Origin: Schumannella sp. 10F1B-5-1
Lineage (GTDB): Bacteria; Actinomycetota; Actinomycetes; Actinomycetales; Microbacteriaceae
Length of the DNA stretch: 64,000 nt
Direction of reading: 5' to 3'
Assembly: GCF_006517535.1 (NCBI RefSeq)
Contig: NZ_VHQH01000040.1
Span: 242,837 to 306,836 of the forward strand
In this document: in pieces, positions 39,043 to 52,938 of the stretch
How the letters are laid out: every line of letters starts with the position of its first letter
How positions within the stretch are numbered: position 1 is the stretch's first letter
The notes under the pieces: generated by a model
Seen by the model: only the letters and a program-made list of their open reading frames with translations
Database searches by the model: none
Told to the model about the DNA's origin: nothing
Made by a program: the position numbers and the translations under genes

Positions 39043-39690
39043 GTGAACGTGCTGCTCGACAACCTCGACATCTTCGTCACGGGGTTCCGCAACACGCTGA
39101 TCATGTTCGTGTGCGCGGGTCTCATCGCCCTCGTGCTCGGCACCATCGTGGGCACGTTCCGCGTCTCGCCGGTCGCGCCGATGCGCGCGCTCGGCACCGT
39201 GTACGTCAACATCGTGCGCAACACCCCGCTCACGCTGATCTTCTTCTTCTTCGCCTTCGGCTACCCGAAGCTGGGTCTGCCGCGGGCGAGCTATCTGGTG
39301 CTGGCGATCATCGCGCTCTCGCTCTACACGGCGACCTACGTCGCCGAGGCGCTGCGGTCGGGCATCAACACCGTGCCGCTCGGCCAGACCGAGGCGGCGC
39401 GCGCGATCGGACTCACCTTCGGCCAGTCGATGACGCTGGTCGTGCTGCCTCAGGCCTTCCGCGCGATCGTGCCGCCGCTCATGAACGTGTTCATCGCCCT
39501 GCTGAAGAACACGACCATCGCCGCCGGCTTCTCGGTGGCCGATGCCGGCGCCATCCGCGCCTACCTCTCGGAGCGCGGCGAGCCGCAGCTCGTCGTGCTG
39601 CTCTGGGTGGCCCTGATCTTCGTGCTCCTCGTGGCACTCCTGTCGTGGGCGCAACGCGCGCTCGAGAAGAAGTGGAGGCTCGCCCGATGA
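39043..39690 (+). CDS. gluC: Glutamate ABC transporter permease GluC
   Basis: 215 residues from GTG 39043 with GGAAGGAG upstream. Five or so membrane helices; VNIVRNTPLTLIFFF at the start and the EAARAIGLTFGQSMTLVVLPQAFRAIVPPL EAA-loop (contact with GluA) mark a HisM-type permease. It ends overlapping the gluD ATG (ATGA). Confidence 0.94.
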   Translation: MNVLLDNLDIFVTGFRNTLIMFVCAGLIALVLGTIVGTFRVSPVAPMRALGTVYVNIVRNTPLTLIFFFFAFGYPKLGLPRASYLVLAIIALSLYTATYVAEALRSGINTVPLGQTEAARAIGLTFGQSMTLVVLPQAFRAIVPPLMNVFIALLKNTTIAAGFSVADAGAIRAYLSERGEPQLVVLLWVALIFVLLVALLSWAQRALEKKWRLAR

Positions 39691-40592
39691 GCTCGGTTCT
39701 CTTCGACGCCCCGGGCCCCCGCGCCCGTCGCCGTCAGGTCGTGATCGGCGCGATCACGCTGATCGTGGTCGCGGCCATCCTCGGCTTCATCGTCTACCGC
39801 TTCGCGGTGACGGGGCAGTTCTCGGCTCAGAAGTGGTCGATCTTCGGCTATCAGAAGGTCTGGAGCGACATCGCGGGTGCGCTCGGCCGCACTCTCGCGG
39901 CCTTCGCCCTCGCGGGCGTGCTGTCGCTCGTGCTCGGCTTCATCCTCGCGATGGGCCGGCTCTCCGACCACGCGGTCGTGCGCGTGCCGGTCATGCTCGT
40001 GACCGAGCTGTTCCGCGCGATCCCGCTGCTCATCCTGATCATGCTGTTCTACTACGGCCTGCCGACGATCGGCATCCGCTGGTCGCCCTACGCGGCGGTC
40101 GTCGCGGGCCTCACGCTCTACAACGGCGCCGTGTTCGCCGAGATCTTCCGTGCGGGCGTCGAGTCGCTGCCGAAGGGGCAGCGCGAGGCGGGCATGGCGA
40201 TCGGCCTGCGCAAGGGCCAGCTGATGCGCATGATCCTGCTGCCGCAGGCCGTGCGCGCGATGCTGCCGATCATCGTGGCGCAGCTCGTGGTTGTGCTGAA
40301 GGACACCGCGCTCGGCTTCATCGTGACCTACCAGGAGCTGCTGTACCTGGCGAAGTTCTACGGAACCCAGCTGCAGTACGGCTCGCCGATCATCCCGTCG
40401 GCGATCGTCATGGGCTCGATCTACATCGCGCTCTGCCTGATCCTGGCCGGCGTCGCGAAGATGCTCGAGGTGCGGCTGCGCGGCGGCCGCAAGCCGCGCG
40501 GCGGCGGCAAGCGTCCGCAGAGCCCGGCCATGGCATCCACGGGCACCTCGGTCATGAACCTCTCGAACCCGGCCGGCGGCGCCCAGGCCTAG
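39687..40592 (+). CDS. gluD: Glutamate ABC transporter permease GluD
   Basis: 301 residues. Like GluC but with longer termini; ELFRAIPLLILIMLFYYGLP and the EAGMAIGLRKGQLMRMILLPQAVRAMLPII EAA-loop are conserved. The last ~45 residues are a basic then Ser/Gly/Ala-rich cytoplasmic tail. It overlaps gluC by four bases. A strong terminator follows. Confidence 0.94.
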   Translation: MSSVLFDAPGPRARRRQVVIGAITLIVVAAILGFIVYRFAVTGQFSAQKWSIFGYQKVWSDIAGALGRTLAAFALAGVLSLVLGFILAMGRLSDHAVVRVPVMLVTELFRAIPLLILIMLFYYGLPTIGIRWSPYAAVVAGLTLYNGAVFAEIFRAGVESLPKGQREAGMAIGLRKGQLMRMILLPQAVRAMLPIIVAQLVVVLKDTALGFIVTYQELLYLAKFYGTQLQYGSPIIPSAIVMGSIYIALCLILAGVAKMLEVRLRGGRKPRGGGKRPQSPAMASTGTSVMNLSNPAGGAQA

Positions 40593-40614
40593 CGGCCGTC
40601 GCCGACACCCTCCC

Positions 40615-40658
40615 CGCGCGGCGGGCCAGACGCCCGACGGCGTCCGGCCCGCCGCGCG
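40615..40658 (+). terminator. Terminator of the glu operon
   Basis: Outer 13-bp stem (40615-40627 with 40646-40658) stacked on an inner 6-bp stem GACGCC/GGCGTC with one A-C mismatch; very stable, no T-run. The pheS -10 begins 4 bp later. Confidence 0.8.
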
Positions 40659-40662
40659 TCGA

Positions 40663-40668
40663 TAGACT
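40663..40668 (+). promoter_or_regulatory. -10 TAGACT, pheS
   Basis: TAGACT 8 nt before GTG 40677; leaderless layout, which leaves no room for a Phe attenuator. Confidence 0.6.
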
Positions 40669-40676
40669 CGCTTCTC

Positions 40677-41717
40677 GTGTCCGACCCCACTCCGATCACC
40701 GAGCAGGCGGTCGCCGAGGCCGTGGATGCCGCACTCGCGGCCATCTCCGCAGCCGGCGACTCGACCGCCCTGCGCGCCGCCCGCACCGAGCACACGGCCG
40801 AGCAGTCGCCGCTGGCGAAGCTGAACGCCGCCATCCGCGATCTGCCCGGCGACCAGAAGGCCGCCGCCGGCAAGCTCGTCGGCCAGGCCCGCGGCCGCGT
40901 CAACCAGGCTCTCGCCGCGCAGGAGGGCGTCGTGCTCGCCGCCGAGGAGCAGGCGCGTCTCGCCGCCGAGAGCGTCGACGTGACGGCGGTGCCGAGCCGT
41001 CGCCGCGCCGGTGCCCGGCATCCGCTGAGCCTCTTGACCGAGGCGATGGGCGACGTGTTCACCGGCATGGGCTGGGAGATCGCGGAGGGCCCCGAGCTCG
41101 AGCACGAGTGGTTCAACTTCGACGCCCTGAACTTCGACGAGGACCACCCGGCCCGCGCGATGCAGGACACCTTCTTCGTCGAACCGGTCGAGCGCCACCT
41201 GGTGCTGCGCACGCACACGAGCCCGGTGCAGATCCGCTCGCTGCTGAGCCGGCCGCTGCCGCTCTACGTCGTCGCGCCGGGGCGGGTCTACCGCACCGAC
41301 GAGCTGGATGCGACGCACACCCCGGTCTTCCAGCAGATCGAGGGCATCGCGATCGACAAGGGTCTGACGATGGCGCACCTGCGCGGCACGCTCGAGCACC
41401 TCGCGCGCTCGATGTTCGGCGAGGGCGCGCAGATCCGTCTGCGCCCGAACTTCTTCCCGTTCACCGAGCCGAGCGCCGAGATGGACGTCTGGCAGCCGAA
41501 CGCCAAGGGCGGCGCGCGGTGGGTCGAGTGGGGCGGCTGCGGGATGGTGAACCGCAACGTGCTGCGCGCGGCGGGCATCGACCCGGAGGAGTACCAGGGC
41601 TTCGCGTTCGGCATGGGCATCGAGCGCACCCTGCAGTTCCGCAACGACATGAACGACATGCGCGACATGGTCGAGGGCGATGTGCGCTTCTCGCAGCAGT
41701 TCGGGATGGTGGTGTGA
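40677..41717 (+). CDS. pheS: Phenylalanine-tRNA ligase alpha subunit
   Basis: 346 residues. Class-II core: motif 1 region HPLSLLTEAMGDVFTGMGWE, motif 2 RTHTSPVQIRSLL, and motif 3 GFAFGMGIERTLQFRNDMNDMRDM. The N-terminal coiled-coil arm for tRNA binding is present (1-100). It charges tRNA-Phe together with PheT, whose ATG overlaps the stop by one base. Confidence 0.97.
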   Translation: MSDPTPITEQAVAEAVDAALAAISAAGDSTALRAARTEHTAEQSPLAKLNAAIRDLPGDQKAAAGKLVGQARGRVNQALAAQEGVVLAAEEQARLAAESVDVTAVPSRRRAGARHPLSLLTEAMGDVFTGMGWEIAEGPELEHEWFNFDALNFDEDHPARAMQDTFFVEPVERHLVLRTHTSPVQIRSLLSRPLPLYVVAPGRVYRTDELDATHTPVFQQIEGIAIDKGLTMAHLRGTLEHLARSMFGEGAQIRLRPNFFPFTEPSAEMDVWQPNAKGGARWVEWGGCGMVNRNVLRAAGIDPEEYQGFAFGMGIERTLQFRNDMNDMRDMVEGDVRFSQQFGMVV

Positions 41718-44212
41718 TGCGCATCCCGCTGAGCTGGCTGCGTGAGTGGACGGCGCTTCCGGAGGACGCGACGCTCGAGCACGTGCACGAGGCGCTCGTG
41801 AGCGTCGGCTTCGAGGAGGAGGACGTGCACGTCGCCGAGGTGACGGGCCCCGTCGTCGTCGGCCGCGTGCTGTCGCTCGAGCCCGAGCCGCAGAAGAACG
41901 GCAAGACGATCAACTGGTGCCAGGTGGATGTCGGCGAGGCCGAGCCCCGCGGCATCGTCTGCGGCGCGCACAACTTCGGCGTCGGCGACAAGGTCGTGGT
42001 GACGCTGCCGGGCGCCGTGCTGCCCGGACCGTTCCCGATCGCGGCGCGCAAGACCTACGGTCATGTCTCCGACGGCATGATCGCCTCGGCCCGCGAGCTG
42101 GGTCTCGGCGACGAGCACGACGGCATCCTGCGTCTGGTCGAGCTGGGTCTCGACCCGGAGCCGGGCACGAATGCGCTGCCGCTGCTCGGCCTCGACGACG
42201 CGGCGGTCGAGATCAACGTGACGCCCGACCGCGGCTACGCCTTCTCGATCCGCGGGGTGGCGCGCGAGTACGCGCACGCCACGGGAGCGACCTTCCGCGA
42301 CCCGGCCGACGCGGTGACGCCGGTGGCCGCGAGCGGATTCCCGGTCGTGCTCGACGACGCGGCGCCGATCCGCGGGCGCCAGGGCGCCTCGGTCATCGCG
42401 TTCCGCGTGGTGCGCGGCATCGACCCGACCCGGCCGACGCCGACGTGGATGCGCTCCCGCCTGCGCCTCGCGGGCATCCGTTCGATCTCACTCGCCGTCG
42501 ACGTGACGAACTACGTGATGCTCGAGCTCGGGCAGCCGATCCACGGCTTCGACCTGGCGAAGCTGCAGGGCGGCATCACGCTGCGCCGCGCGACGCCGGG
42601 GGAGACGATCGAGACGCTCGACGCGGTGACCCGCAAGCTCGACCCGCAGGACCTCGTCGTGGCCGACGAGTCGGGTGCGGTCGCGCTGGCCGGCGTCATG
42701 GGCGGCGCGGCGACCGAGATCTCGGACGCGACGACCGACGTGCTGATCGAGGCGATCAACTGGGATCCGATCTCGATCGCGCGCACGGCCCGCCGTCACA
42801 AGCTGCCGAGCGAGGCCGCCAAGCGCCTCGAGCGCGGCGTCGACCCGCGCGTCACGCCGCTCGCGGCGGCCCGCGTCGCGCAGCTGCTGGCCGAGCTGGC
42901 CGGCGGCGAGATCGACGAGCTGGGTGTGGATGCGGGCGACGCGATCCTGCCCGCCCCGATCGAGTTCGCGCTCGACCTGCCGACGCGCATCGTGGGCGTC
43001 GACTACACGGCCGAGCAGGTCGTGGCGACGCTGCAGCTGATCGGCGCGACGGTGGAGGTGCACGGCGACCTGGCGCTCACCGCGACGGCGACCGTGACTC
43101 CGCCGACCTGGCGTCCCGACCTGATCGACGGGCCGACGCTCGTCGAGGAGGTCGCGCGCATCGTCGGCTACGGCGAGATCCCGTCGGTGCTGCCGGTCGC
43201 CCCGCCCGGTCGCGGTCTGACGCGCGCGCAGGGCATCCGCCGCGGCGTCGCGCAGGCGCTCGCCGACGCGGGATCGACCGAGGTGCAGGCGTACCCGTTC
43301 CACTCGCGCGCGCAGATCGAGGCGTTCACGCCCGGGGCGCCGGCCGTGAAGCTCGCGAACGCCCTCGACGGCGAGGCGGCGCTGATGCGCCGCAGCCTGC
43401 TGCCGGGCCTCGTCGAGGTCGCGCGCCGCAACCTCGGCCGTGGCCTCACCGACCTGGCGGTCTACGAGGTCGGCACCGTCTTCCTGCCGGAGGCCGATCG
43501 GGCTTACGGAACCGAGAGCATCCCGCTCGGCGCCGCCCGCCCGACGGACGACGTGCTGAGCGAGCTGCAGGCGTCGATCCCGGCGCAGGCCTGGCGCGTG
43601 GGCTTCCTCGCGCTCGGCGACGTGGTCGAGAAGCAGCCCGGGCTGGCGGCCGTGCACGCCGGTCTCGCCGACGCGCTCGATGCGGCGCGCGAGGTCGCGC
43701 TCGCGGCGGGCGTGACGCTCGAGATCGTGCAGGGCGCGCACCCGGCGCTGCACCCGGGACGCACGGCCGAGCTGCGCGTCGACGGGCAGAGCGTCGGCCA
43801 CGCGGGCGAGCTGCTGCCGGCGCTCGCCGCGGAGCTCGACCTGCCCCGCGTCGTCGCGGTCGCCGAGCTGGACCTGGATGCGGTGATCGCCCTCGGCGGC
43901 GGCCAGCGCGCCGCGCGTGCGATCGGCACCCTGCCAGCGGCGACGCAGGACCTGTCGCTCGTCGTCGACGCGGCGGTTCCGGCGGCCGAGGTCATCGCGG
44001 CCGTGACGGAGGGTGCGGGCGAGCTGCTCGAGCACGTGCGCCTCGTCGACGACTACCGCGGCCCGGGCGTGCCCGAGGGAAGCAAGTCGATCACGCTCGC
44101 GCTGCGCTTCCGCGCCGCCGACCGCACCCTCACGGCCGCCGAGGCGACCGAGGCGAAGCTCGCGGGCGTGGCGCTCGCGACCGAGCGGCTCGGGGCGGCG
44201 CTGCGCGACTAG
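41717..44212 (+). CDS. pheT: Phenylalanine-tRNA ligase beta subunit
   Basis: 831 residues, full length. In order: tRNA-binding OB domain (about 40-155, VGRVLSLEPEP...), B3/4 editing domain (about 215-390), B5 domain (about 410-480), catalytic-like core and the C-terminal anticodon-binding FDX-ACB domain (about 735-831, VVDAAVPAAEVIAAV). It overlaps pheS by one base. A stem-loop terminator lies 24 bp after the stop. Confidence 0.97.
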   Translation: MRIPLSWLREWTALPEDATLEHVHEALVSVGFEEEDVHVAEVTGPVVVGRVLSLEPEPQKNGKTINWCQVDVGEAEPRGIVCGAHNFGVGDKVVVTLPGAVLPGPFPIAARKTYGHVSDGMIASARELGLGDEHDGILRLVELGLDPEPGTNALPLLGLDDAAVEINVTPDRGYAFSIRGVAREYAHATGATFRDPADAVTPVAASGFPVVLDDAAPIRGRQGASVIAFRVVRGIDPTRPTPTWMRSRLRLAGIRSISLAVDVTNYVMLELGQPIHGFDLAKLQGGITLRRATPGETIETLDAVTRKLDPQDLVVADESGAVALAGVMGGAATEISDATTDVLIEAINWDPISIARTARRHKLPSEAAKRLERGVDPRVTPLAAARVAQLLAELAGGEIDELGVDAGDAILPAPIEFALDLPTRIVGVDYTAEQVVATLQLIGATVEVHGDLALTATATVTPPTWRPDLIDGPTLVEEVARIVGYGEIPSVLPVAPPGRGLTRAQGIRRGVAQALADAGSTEVQAYPFHSRAQIEAFTPGAPAVKLANALDGEAALMRRSLLPGLVEVARRNLGRGLTDLAVYEVGTVFLPEADRAYGTESIPLGAARPTDDVLSELQASIPAQAWRVGFLALGDVVEKQPGLAAVHAGLADALDAAREVALAAGVTLEIVQGAHPALHPGRTAELRVDGQSVGHAGELLPALAAELDLPRVVAVAELDLDAVIALGGGQRAARAIGTLPAATQDLSLVVDAAVPAAEVIAAVTEGAGELLEHVRLVDDYRGPGVPEGSKSITLALRFRAADRTLTAAEATEAKLAGVALATERLGAALRD

Positions 44213-44235
44213 GACGCGAGCAGCGGCGAAGCCGA

Positions 44236-44274
44236 GACGACGGGGCGGGATGCGCGAGCATCCCGCCCGTCGTC
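44236..44274. terminator. Terminator between pheT and DUF937 gene
   Basis: GACGACGGGGCGGGATGC pairs with GCATCCCGCCCGTCGTC, with one bulged G and a 4-nt loop. It lies between convergent genes and contains GGGATGC/GCATCCC as an inverted pair. Confidence 0.85.
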
Positions 44275-44307
44275 GTCAGTCGACTTCTGCGCGAGGTCCG
44301 ATTCGGG

Positions 44308-44874
44308 TCAGCGCTTTCCGCCGCCGAGCAGCCCGCCGAGGCCACCGAGGATGTCGCCGATGCCGCCGGCGGAGGACCCCGACGACGAGGAACCCGAGCC
44401 CCCGCCGAGCAGTCCGCCCAGGATGTCGCCGAGCCCACCGCTGGACGAGGCCGGCGCCGCGGTCGAGTCACCCGCATCCTTCGACCCGAAGAACCGGTTC
44501 GCGATCCAGGCGAGCACGAGCGGCGCCACGATCGGCAGGAGCTTCTCGATCAGGCCCGAGGTGACCGACGACTTCGCGCTCGAGTCGGCCAGCTTCGAGG
44601 CGACCGGGGCGGCGTTGTCGCCGAAGACGTTCTTCACGATCTTCCGTCCGTCGGCCTCGTCGACGTCGGCGAGCGAGAGCGAGCGGCCCTGGTGCGTGCC
44701 GAGGGCCTTCTCGAGCGATGCGCCGCCGCCGTCGGCGACGTTGGCCTGCAGCCCGCCGAGGAGTCCGGGAAGGATCTGCTGCAGCGCGTCCTCGGCGGTG
44801 TCCTCGTCGACGCCGACCTGGCGGGCGATGTCGCCGACGGGCAGGGTCTTGAGCAGCTGGTCGATGTCCGACAT
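44308..44874 (-). CDS. DUF937 protein
   Basis: 188 residues. Helical N-domain (IDQLLKTLPVGDIARQVGVDEDTAEDALQQILPGLLGGL), a second helical part with GLIEKLLPIVAPLVLAWIANRFFG, and a Gly/Ser-rich C-terminus with GLGDILGGLLGG repeats, all typical of DUF937. Function unknown. The ATG at 44872-44874 has GGAGGG 5 nt upstream; an ATG five codons earlier lacks this. Confidence 0.85.
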   Translation of the reverse strand: MSDIDQLLKTLPVGDIARQVGVDEDTAEDALQQILPGLLGGLQANVADGGGASLEKALGTHQGRSLSLADVDEADGRKIVKNVFGDNAAPVASKLADSSAKSSVTSGLIEKLLPIVAPLVLAWIANRFFGSKDAGDSTAAPASSSGGLGDILGGLLGGGSGSSSSGSSAGGIGDILGGLGGLLGGGKR

Positions 44875-45001
44875 GGGAACCCTCCGCATCCGCCGGGCGA
44901 CGACCGCCGCGGCCTCGTGCCGCCAGGCTAGACCGGGCGTTCCTCCGAGCGACAGGGCCGGATGCGCGGGCCCCGATTGTGTCGGGTGCCGCGGGGCGCG
45001 C

Positions 45002-45007
45002 TAGGGT
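45002..45007 (+). promoter_or_regulatory. -10 TAGGGT, arg leader
   Basis: TAGGGT 6 nt before GTG 45014, the same leaderless spacing as at many genes here. The region 44875-45180 (306 bp) holds only this promoter, the small ORF below and the argC leader. Confidence 0.55.
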
Positions 45008-45013
45008 CGACGC

Positions 45014-45097
45014 GTGGACCTGACGACCGGAGCTCAGCAGCGCGCTGCGCGACGTCTCCGTCGTGCGCGCCGAACCGGGGCGTCGTCCCGCCGCTGA
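45014..45097 (+). CDS. Possible arginine-rich leader peptide of the arg operon
   Basis: A 27-codon ORF from GTG 45014 to TGA 45095, ending 83 bp before argC. Nine of 27 residues are Arg, clustered as RRLRRARR at 13-20 and RR at the end, with codons CGC, CGT and the rarer CGA. A -10 hexamer at the leaderless spacing precedes it. This is the layout of an attenuation leader sensing charged tRNA-Arg. Caution: out-of-frame ORFs in this GC-rich DNA are often Arg-rich, and I see no clear terminator/antiterminator pair downstream, so the role is a hypothesis. Confidence 0.4.
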   Translation: MDLTTGAQQRAARRLRRARRTGASSRR

Positions 45098-45180
45098 GCC
45101 TGGCCACGAGCCGAGCCTCACCAGCGCTGACGTCGCCGCCCCGCATCCACGTCCGTCGCTGACATCCTGAGGTATCCGCC

Positions 45181-46266
45181 ATGTCCTACTCCGTCGCCGT
45201 CGCCGGCGCGAGCGGCTACGCCGGGGGCGAGCTCCTCCGCCTCCTCGCCGCGCATCCCGATCTCGAGGTCACCACGGTGACCGCGCACAGCAACGCGGGC
45301 GAGAAGCTCGCCGCCGTGCATCCGCACCTCCTGACCTACGCCGACCTCGTGCTGCAGCGGACCGAGTCGGCCGTGCTGGCCGGCCACGACGTCGTCTTCC
45401 TGGCGCTGCCGCACGGCGCCTCGGGCGCGATCACGGCGCAGCTGCCCGACGACGTGCTCGTCGTCGACTGCGGCGCCGACCACCGCCTGCGCGATCCGGG
45501 AGCCTGGGAGACCTGGTACGGCGGCGAGTACTTCGGCGCCTGGACCTACGGCATGCCCGAGCTGCCCATCGCCGGCTCCGACACCGCGACCACGACGCCG
45601 GGCGCGATCGCCACGGCCGGCGCCCAGCGGGCGTCCCTCGCCGCGACGAAGCGCATCGCCGTTCCCGGCTGCAACGTCAGCGCCGTGACCTTCGGCCTCG
45701 CCCCCGGCATCGCCGCGGGCGTCATCGAGGCCGACGACCTGGTCAGCGTGCTCAGCGTCGGCACCTCGGGCGCGGGCAAGAGCCTCAAGCTGAACCTGCT
45801 CGCGAGCGAGATCGCCGGCTCGGCCTCGGCCTACGGCGTCGGCGGCGTGCACCGCCACGTGCCCGAGATCATCCAGAACCTCACGGCCGCGGGCGGCAGC
45901 GGGGTGAGCATCTCGTTCACGCCGGTGCTGGTGCCGATGTCGCGCGGCATCCTCGCCACCTCGACCGCGAAGCTCGTGCCGGGCACGACGGCCGCCGAGG
46001 TGCGGGCTGCGTGGCAGGCCGCCTACGCCGACGAGCCCTTCGCCCACCTGCTTCCCGAGGGCGTCTTCCCGCGCTCGGGCGACACGACGGGCGCCAACAC
46101 GGTGCTCGTCGGCCTCGCCGTCGACGAGCGCGCCGGCCGCGTCGTCGTCGTGAGCGCCCTCGACAATCTCGTCAAGGGCACCGCGGGCGCGGCCATCCAG
46201 TCGGCCAACCTCGCTCTGGGCCTCGACGAGACCCTCGGCCTTCCCGTGAACGGAGTCGCCCCGTGA
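45181..46266 (+). CDS. argC: N-acetyl-gamma-glutamyl-phosphate reductase
   Basis: 361 residues. It makes N-acetylglutamate semialdehyde with [19 protein letters not shown] (9-22) is the nucleotide loop, [10 protein letters not shown] holds catalytic Cys164, and HRHVPEI supplies a catalytic His. CTGAGGTATCCGCC precedes the ATG (weak Shine-Dalgarno). First gene of argCJBDFH; every later junction overlaps by four bases. Confidence 0.97.
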   Translation: MSYSVAVAGASGYAGGELLRLLAAHPDLEVTTVTAHSNAGEKLAAVHPHLLTYADLVLQRTESAVLAGHDVVFLALPHGASGAITAQLPDDVLVVDCGADHRLRDPGAWETWYGGEYFGAWTYGMPELPIAGSDTATTTPGAIATAGAQRASLAATKRIAVPGCNVSAVTFGLAPGIAAGVIEADDLVSVLSVGTSGAGKSLKLNLLASEIAGSASAYGVGGVHRHVPEIIQNLTAAGGSGVSISFTPVLVPMSRGILATSTAKLVPGTTAAEVRAAWQAAYADEPFAHLLPEGVFPRSGDTTGANTVLVGLAVDERAGRVVVVSALDNLVKGTAGAAIQSANLALGLDETLGLPVNGVAP

Positions 46267-47419
46267 CCGTCACCGCCCCCGCAGGGTTCGCCGCCGCCGG
46301 CGTGCGCGCCGGACTCAAGACCAGCGGCGACCCCGACCTCGCGCTCGTCGTGAACCGCGGGCCGCTGAACGCCGCCGCGGCCGTCTTCACCTCGAACCGC
46401 GCCCAGGCGAACCCGATCATCTGGTCGCGCCAGGTGATCGCCGACGGGCAGGTCTCGGCGATCGTGCTCAACTCCGGCGGCGCCAACTGCTTCACCGGCG
46501 CCCAGGGCTTCCAGACCACGCACGCGACGGCCGAGGGCGTCGCCGCCGCGGTGGCCGTGGATGCGGGCGACGTGCTCGTCTGCTCGACCGGCCTGATCGG
46601 CGACCAGCTCGACCGCGCCAAGCTGCTGGCGGGCGTCGAGCTCGCCGCGCAGCAGCTCGAGGCCTCGGAGCAGGGCGGCGCCGGCGCGGCGGCCGCGATC
46701 ATGACGACTGACACGAAGCCCAAGACGGCCGCGCACCGCGCGGGCGCGGGCTGGACGATCGGCGGCATGGCCAAGGGCGCCGGGATGCTCGCCCCGGGTC
46801 TCGCGACGATGCTCGTCGTGATCACGACCGACGCCGTGCTCGACTCCGCGCAGCTGGATGCGGCCCTCCGTGCCGCTACCGGCGTCACCTTCGACCGCCT
46901 CGACAGCGACGGCTGCATGTCGACCAACGACCAGGTGACGCTCCTCGCGAGCGGCGCATCCGGTGTGACCCCCGACCTGACCGAGTTCACGGCGGCGCTG
47001 CGCGAGGTCAGCCTCGACCTGGCGCTGCAGCTGCAGACCGATGCGGAGGGCGCCAGCCACGACATCGCGATCGAGGTCGTCGGCGCGGGCAGCGAGGCCG
47101 ACGCCGTCGAGGTGGGGCGCTCGGTCGCTCGCAACAACCTGTTCAAGGCCGCCGTGTTCGGCAACGACCCCAACTGGGGCCGCGTGCTCGCCGCGATCGG
47201 CACGACGCAGGCGCCCTTCGACCCCTACGCGGTCGACGTGAGCATGAACGGCGTGCGCGTCTGCTCGGCCGGAGGCCCCGACCGCCCGCGCGAGGAGGTC
47301 GACCTGACCTCGCGCGCCGTGCACGTGCTGATCGATCTGCACCATGGCGACGCCGCGGCGACGATCTACACGAACGACCTCACGCACGACTACGTGCACG
47401 AGAACTCGGCGTACAGCTC

Positions 47420-47423
<4 letters not shown>
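46263..47423 (+). CDS. argJ: Glutamate N-acetyltransferase / ornithine acetyltransferase
   Basis: 386 residues from GTG overlapping the argC stop. It recycles the acetyl group from N-acetylornithine to glutamate. Autocleavage site Thr182 lies in [16 protein letters not shown], which splits the protein into alpha and beta chains; [13 protein letters not shown] is also diagnostic. Its presence shows the cyclic acetyl pathway, so no argE is required. Confidence 0.96.
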
Positions 47424-52074
<4,651 letters not shown>

Positions 52075-52075
<1 letters not shown>

Positions 52076-52230
52076 TGGGCGGCCGGGGAACGCGCGGTCG
52101 CGCCATGGGCACGCCCGCGCCGGCGCGTCCGCCGCGTCGCTGGATCGTGCCGGCGGCGATCGCGGTCGCGGCGGCGGTCATCGTGTTCGTGATCGTCGTC
52201 GTGGTCGTGTCGGGGCAGAGCTTCTTCTGA
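52075..52230 (+). CDS. Small single-pass membrane protein
   Basis: 51 residues: a short Gly/Arg/Pro-rich start (GGRGTRGRAMGTPAPARPPRR region) then one long hydrophobic helix (about 24-45, IAVAAAVIVFVIVVVVVSG) and a short SFF end. The ATG overlaps the argH stop (TGATG), so it is probably translated by coupling. No family recognised. The positive-inside rule puts the N-terminus in the cytoplasm. Confidence 0.6.
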
Positions 52231-52266
52231 GCCGCCGCGCCTCCGGACCGCCCCGATGACTCGCCG

Positions 52267-52866
52267 ATGAACGCCGAGCTGATCGACCTGCTGCGGCGCC
52301 CCTCGGTCGAGGCGGCGCCGCGGCTGCTCGGTGCGATCCTGCACGGGCGCGGCGTCAGTGTGCGCCTCACCGAGGTCGAGGCCTACCTCGGCGTCGGCGA
52401 GGATCCCGGATCGCACGCTCACCGTGGGCCGACTCCGCGCACGCGCCCGATGTTCGGCCCGCCCGGGCACCTCTACGTCTACTTCTCCTACGGCATGCAC
52501 GCCTGCGCGAACGTCGTCTGCTCGCCCGAGGGCGCCGCCTCGGCCGTGCTGCTGCGCGCCGGCGAGGTGGTCGAGGGACTCGACACCGCCCGCGAGCGAC
52601 GCACGACGAGTCGAGTGGATGCGGACCTCGCGCGCGGCCCGGCGCGCCTCACGATCGCGCTCGGCATCGGCCTCGCCGACGACGGCTCCACCCTCGACGG
52701 CGCCCCCTTCGCGCTCGAGCTGCCGTCGTCGCCGCTGGCGGCGTCGCGCATCCACACCGGACCGCGCACCGGCGTCTCGGGTGCCGGCGGCACCGACGCC
52801 TACCCCTGGCGCTTCACGATCGCGGGCGACCCGACCGTGTCTCCGTACCGCCGTTCGCCGCGCTGA
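52267..52866 (+). CDS. mpg: DNA-3-methyladenine glycosylase (AAG/MPG family)
   Basis: 199 residues. Excises alkylated purines. RLTEVEAYLG contains the catalytic Glu, followed by SHAHRGPTPRTRPMFGPPGHLYVYFSYGMH, a block unique to the family, and ARGPARLTIALGI. Adjacent to argH as in many actinobacteria. The end (YPWRFTIAGDPTVSPYR) is complete. Confidence 0.95.
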   Translation: MNAELIDLLRRPSVEAAPRLLGAILHGRGVSVRLTEVEAYLGVGEDPGSHAHRGPTPRTRPMFGPPGHLYVYFSYGMHACANVVCSPEGAASAVLLRAGEVVEGLDTARERRTTSRVDADLARGPARLTIALGIGLADDGSTLDGAPFALELPSSPLAASRIHTGPRTGVSGAGGTDAYPWRFTIAGDPTVSPYRRSPR

Positions 52867-52938
52867 CCGTCGCCCGCCTTCGCGCATCCCGCCTGCGCGA
52901 CCCTCGCCGATGTCGGCGGACTCGGCCAGGGTGGAGGC

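Noticed and set aside
39833..41716. Long in-frame extension upstream of pheT
   Set aside because: It runs out of frame through gluD and pheS; the ATG at 41717 overlapping the pheS stop fits the family N-terminus exactly.
45098..45180. A clear terminator/antiterminator pair after the Arg-rich ORF
   Set aside because: Several short pairings can be drawn (for example CGGGGCG with CGCCCCG), but none is a convincing terminator with a T-run, so I do not claim one.
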